64,000 nucleotides of DNA from Alphaproteobacteria bacterium (GTDB lineage: Bacteria > Pseudomonadota > Alphaproteobacteria > UBA8366). Every line of letters begins with the position of its first letter. Position 1 is the stretch's first letter. The translations under genes and the position numbers were made by a program. The notes under the pieces were generated by a model. It had not been told where the DNA came from and did not search any database. It saw nothing but the letters and a program-made list of their open reading frames with translations. The stretch spans positions 1 to 64,000 of the forward strand of contig JANQKC010000005.1 in the NCBI GenBank assembly GCA_028281325.1, written 5' to 3'. Positions 62,814-64,000 of this stretch are shown here, one piece after another.

Positions 62814-63884
62814 ATGTCCGATAAGAATACTTCACGCGATAACGCACGCCGTGTCTGTTGGTTCGACGACAAGAAGACGCCGAATGTTGCGGATCACCTC
62901 GACTCCGACGCTTCGGTCGCCATGCACCGCCTCGATTTTCAGGCCGCTGACGACGCCAATTGGGCGATCATGGAGACCTGCCACGCCTATTGCATCACCA
63001 GCGCGCGGGATGAAGTCCCGGACCGTTATAAGGTTGCGGCGGATTTGCTCGCCCGATGCCCTAAGCTTCTGGTCGTCTCCACATCGGGCGCCGGATACGA
63101 CCCGATCGACGTTCAGGCTTGCACCGAGGCGGGGGTCCTGGTGGTAAATCAGACCGGCGCGAATGCCGAAGCCGTTGCCGAACACGCCGTCGGCATGGTG
63201 CTTGCCCTGGCGAAAAAGATGGTCGAGACCGACCGGTCATTGCGGCGCGAACGCGGCGTCGATCGCGAGGTGTTCAAGGGATGGAACGCGGAAGGCAAGA
63301 CCATCGGCTTGATCGGTCTCGGCAACACGGGGCAGCGCGTCGCGCGGATCTGCGGCAAGGGCCTCAACATGAAGGTGATCGCCACCGACCCTTATGTCGA
63401 CCCGGCGGGGTTTCGGGAGCACGGCGCGGAGTCCGTCTCGCTCGACGATCTCATGGCCCGGTCGGACTTCGTCAGCGTGCACTGTCCGTACAACGCGGAG
63501 ACCAAGGACTTGGTCGATGCGCATGAGCTGTCCCTCATGAAGCCGGGCGCGTTCATCGTAAACTGCGCCCGCGGCGGCATTATCAACGAGGATGCGCTGG
63601 CGGATACGCTGGCGGCGAACGGTATCGCCGGGGCGGGGCTCGATGTCTGGAATGTGGAGCCGCCGCCCATGGATCATCGGCTGTTGGCTTTCGAGAACGT
63701 GATCGCGACCTATCACACTGCCGGGGTGACCTATGAATCGCGGCAAAACATGGCCGAATGGAACGCGGCGCAGGTCGTCAGCACGTTGCGGGGGGAGCGG
63801 CCGCCGCGGTTGATCAACCCGGAGGCGTGGGACCGTTTTGCCGCGCGGTTCGAGGAGATTTTCGGCCAACCGGTCGCGGGCTAA
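62814..63884 (+). CDS. D-isomer-specific 2-hydroxyacid dehydrogenase
   Basis: A 356-residue NAD(P)-dependent dehydrogenase of the phosphoglycerate/formate dehydrogenase family. The dinucleotide motif is GLIGLGNTGQRVARI near residue 163. The catalytic Arg is in NCARGGIINEDAL, the Glu in AGLDVWNVEPPP and the His in IATYHTAGVTYESR, where the usual PHxxG is YHxxG. Substrate unknown. ATG 62814 is preceded by a weak GAAAAGA site. It is divergent from the CoA-transferase gene (224 bp). Confidence 0.9.
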   Translation: MSDKNTSRDNARRVCWFDDKKTPNVADHLDSDASVAMHRLDFQAADDANWAIMETCHAYCITSARDEVPDRYKVAADLLARCPKLLVVSTSGAGYDPIDVQACTEAGVLVVNQTGANAEAVAEHAVGMVLALAKKMVETDRSLRRERGVDREVFKGWNAEGKTIGLIGLGNTGQRVARICGKGLNMKVIATDPYVDPAGFREHGAESVSLDDLMARSDFVSVHCPYNAETKDLVDAHELSLMKPGAFIVNCARGGIINEDALADTLAANGIAGAGLDVWNVEPPPMDHRLLAFENVIATYHTAGVTYESRQNMAEWNAAQVVSTLRGERPPRLINPEAWDRFAARFEEIFGQPVAG

Positions 63885-64000
63885 CCGCCCGATCCGGCCG
63901 CCGGCTCAGACAATCCGAAAGCGCGCGGGCGAGGTCGCGGACGTTCGGCTCCTCCAGCAGATCGTCATGCTGTCCGGGAACCGATCGGATCTCAAGGGTG
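63814..64000 (-). CDS. 3' end of a probable thioesterase-type gene (partial)
   Basis: A minus-strand frame open from the right edge to a stop at 63814-63816. It reads EIRSVPGQHDDLLEEPNVRDLARALSDCL, resembling the closing segment of NRPS/PKS-type thioesterase domains (VPGxHxxxLxEPxVxxLA, with the catalytic His in this block). About 70 bases overlap the 3' end of the convergent dehydrogenase gene. Only about 62 codons are visible, so identity is tentative. Confidence 0.45.
   Translation of the reverse strand, partial: TLEIRSVPGQHDDLLEEPNVRDLARALSDCLSRRPDRAVSPRPVGRKSPRTARQNGPTPPG

Overview
The window comes from a GC-rich alphaproteobacterium. Indicators are the PopZ/DUF2497-type polar organiser next to tolC and valS, the compact intergenic spacing, frequent GTG/TTG starts and an AlgA/XanB-type GMP/PMI enzyme. 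The marine Rhodospirillales-like impression is inference from overall gene content. There is no phage, IS element, CRISPR array or rRNA operon.

Bases 1-41.8 kb are one large exopolysaccharide (EPS) and exosortase locus. It opens with tRNA-Asn, a GDP-mannose enzyme and a secreted protein with a VPLPA/PEP-CTERM-like tail (1771-2412, minus strand). A plus-strand block of roughly 14 kb follows. It first encodes the export machine typical of PEP-CTERM EPS loci (export protein, beta-barrel protein, chain-length protein, BY-kinase, ExeA-like ATPase). It then encodes UDP-sugar enzymes (WecC-, WecB- and TviB-like), an ADH/Gfo-Idh-MocA fusion, a heparinase II/III-family protein, a WecG/TagA-family transferase and a large secreted glycosidase-like protein. 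From 19.7 to 32.5 kb lies a mosaic, locally AT-richer 'specificity' segment with flips of strand: four GT4 transferases, a Wzx-like flippase, an asparagine-synthase-like protein, a Wzy-like polymerase/ligase, a CapK-like adenylate-forming enzyme and a polytopic PMT-like transferase. From 33.2 to 41.8 kb come an exosortase fused to an EpsI domain (XrtD-like), a WecA/MraY-type initiating transferase with an extra membrane domain, an unrecognised membrane-anchored protein, the PrsT TPR lipoprotein and a second exosortase-substrate-like protein.

A coherent reading is that the WecA-like enzyme loads GlcNAc-1-P on undecaprenyl phosphate. WecB and WecC make UDP-ManNAcA, the WecG-family enzyme adds it, and the GT4 enzymes elongate the repeat. 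Wzx and Wzy flip and polymerise it, and the chain-length, kinase, export and barrel proteins send it out. The exosortase would process the two C-terminally tagged proteins. This is inferred from families and gene order, not shown.

Bases 41.8-50 kb are mostly housekeeping: VanZ-like protein, tRNA-Cys, isoaspartyl methyltransferase-like protein, TolC, PopZ, ValS, a lipoprotein and a putative HExxH metallopeptidase. Bases 50-64 kb hold metabolism and transport: IlvD, enoyl-CoA hydratase, LLM flavin oxidoreductase, AGCS sodium:amino-acid symporter with a universal stress protein, a LysR effector domain lacking its HTH next to a PrpF-family isomerase, an alpha/beta hydrolase, SDR, DUF924, class III CoA-transferase and a 2-hydroxyacid dehydrogenase. 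The 3' end of a probable thioesterase-type gene runs off the right edge.
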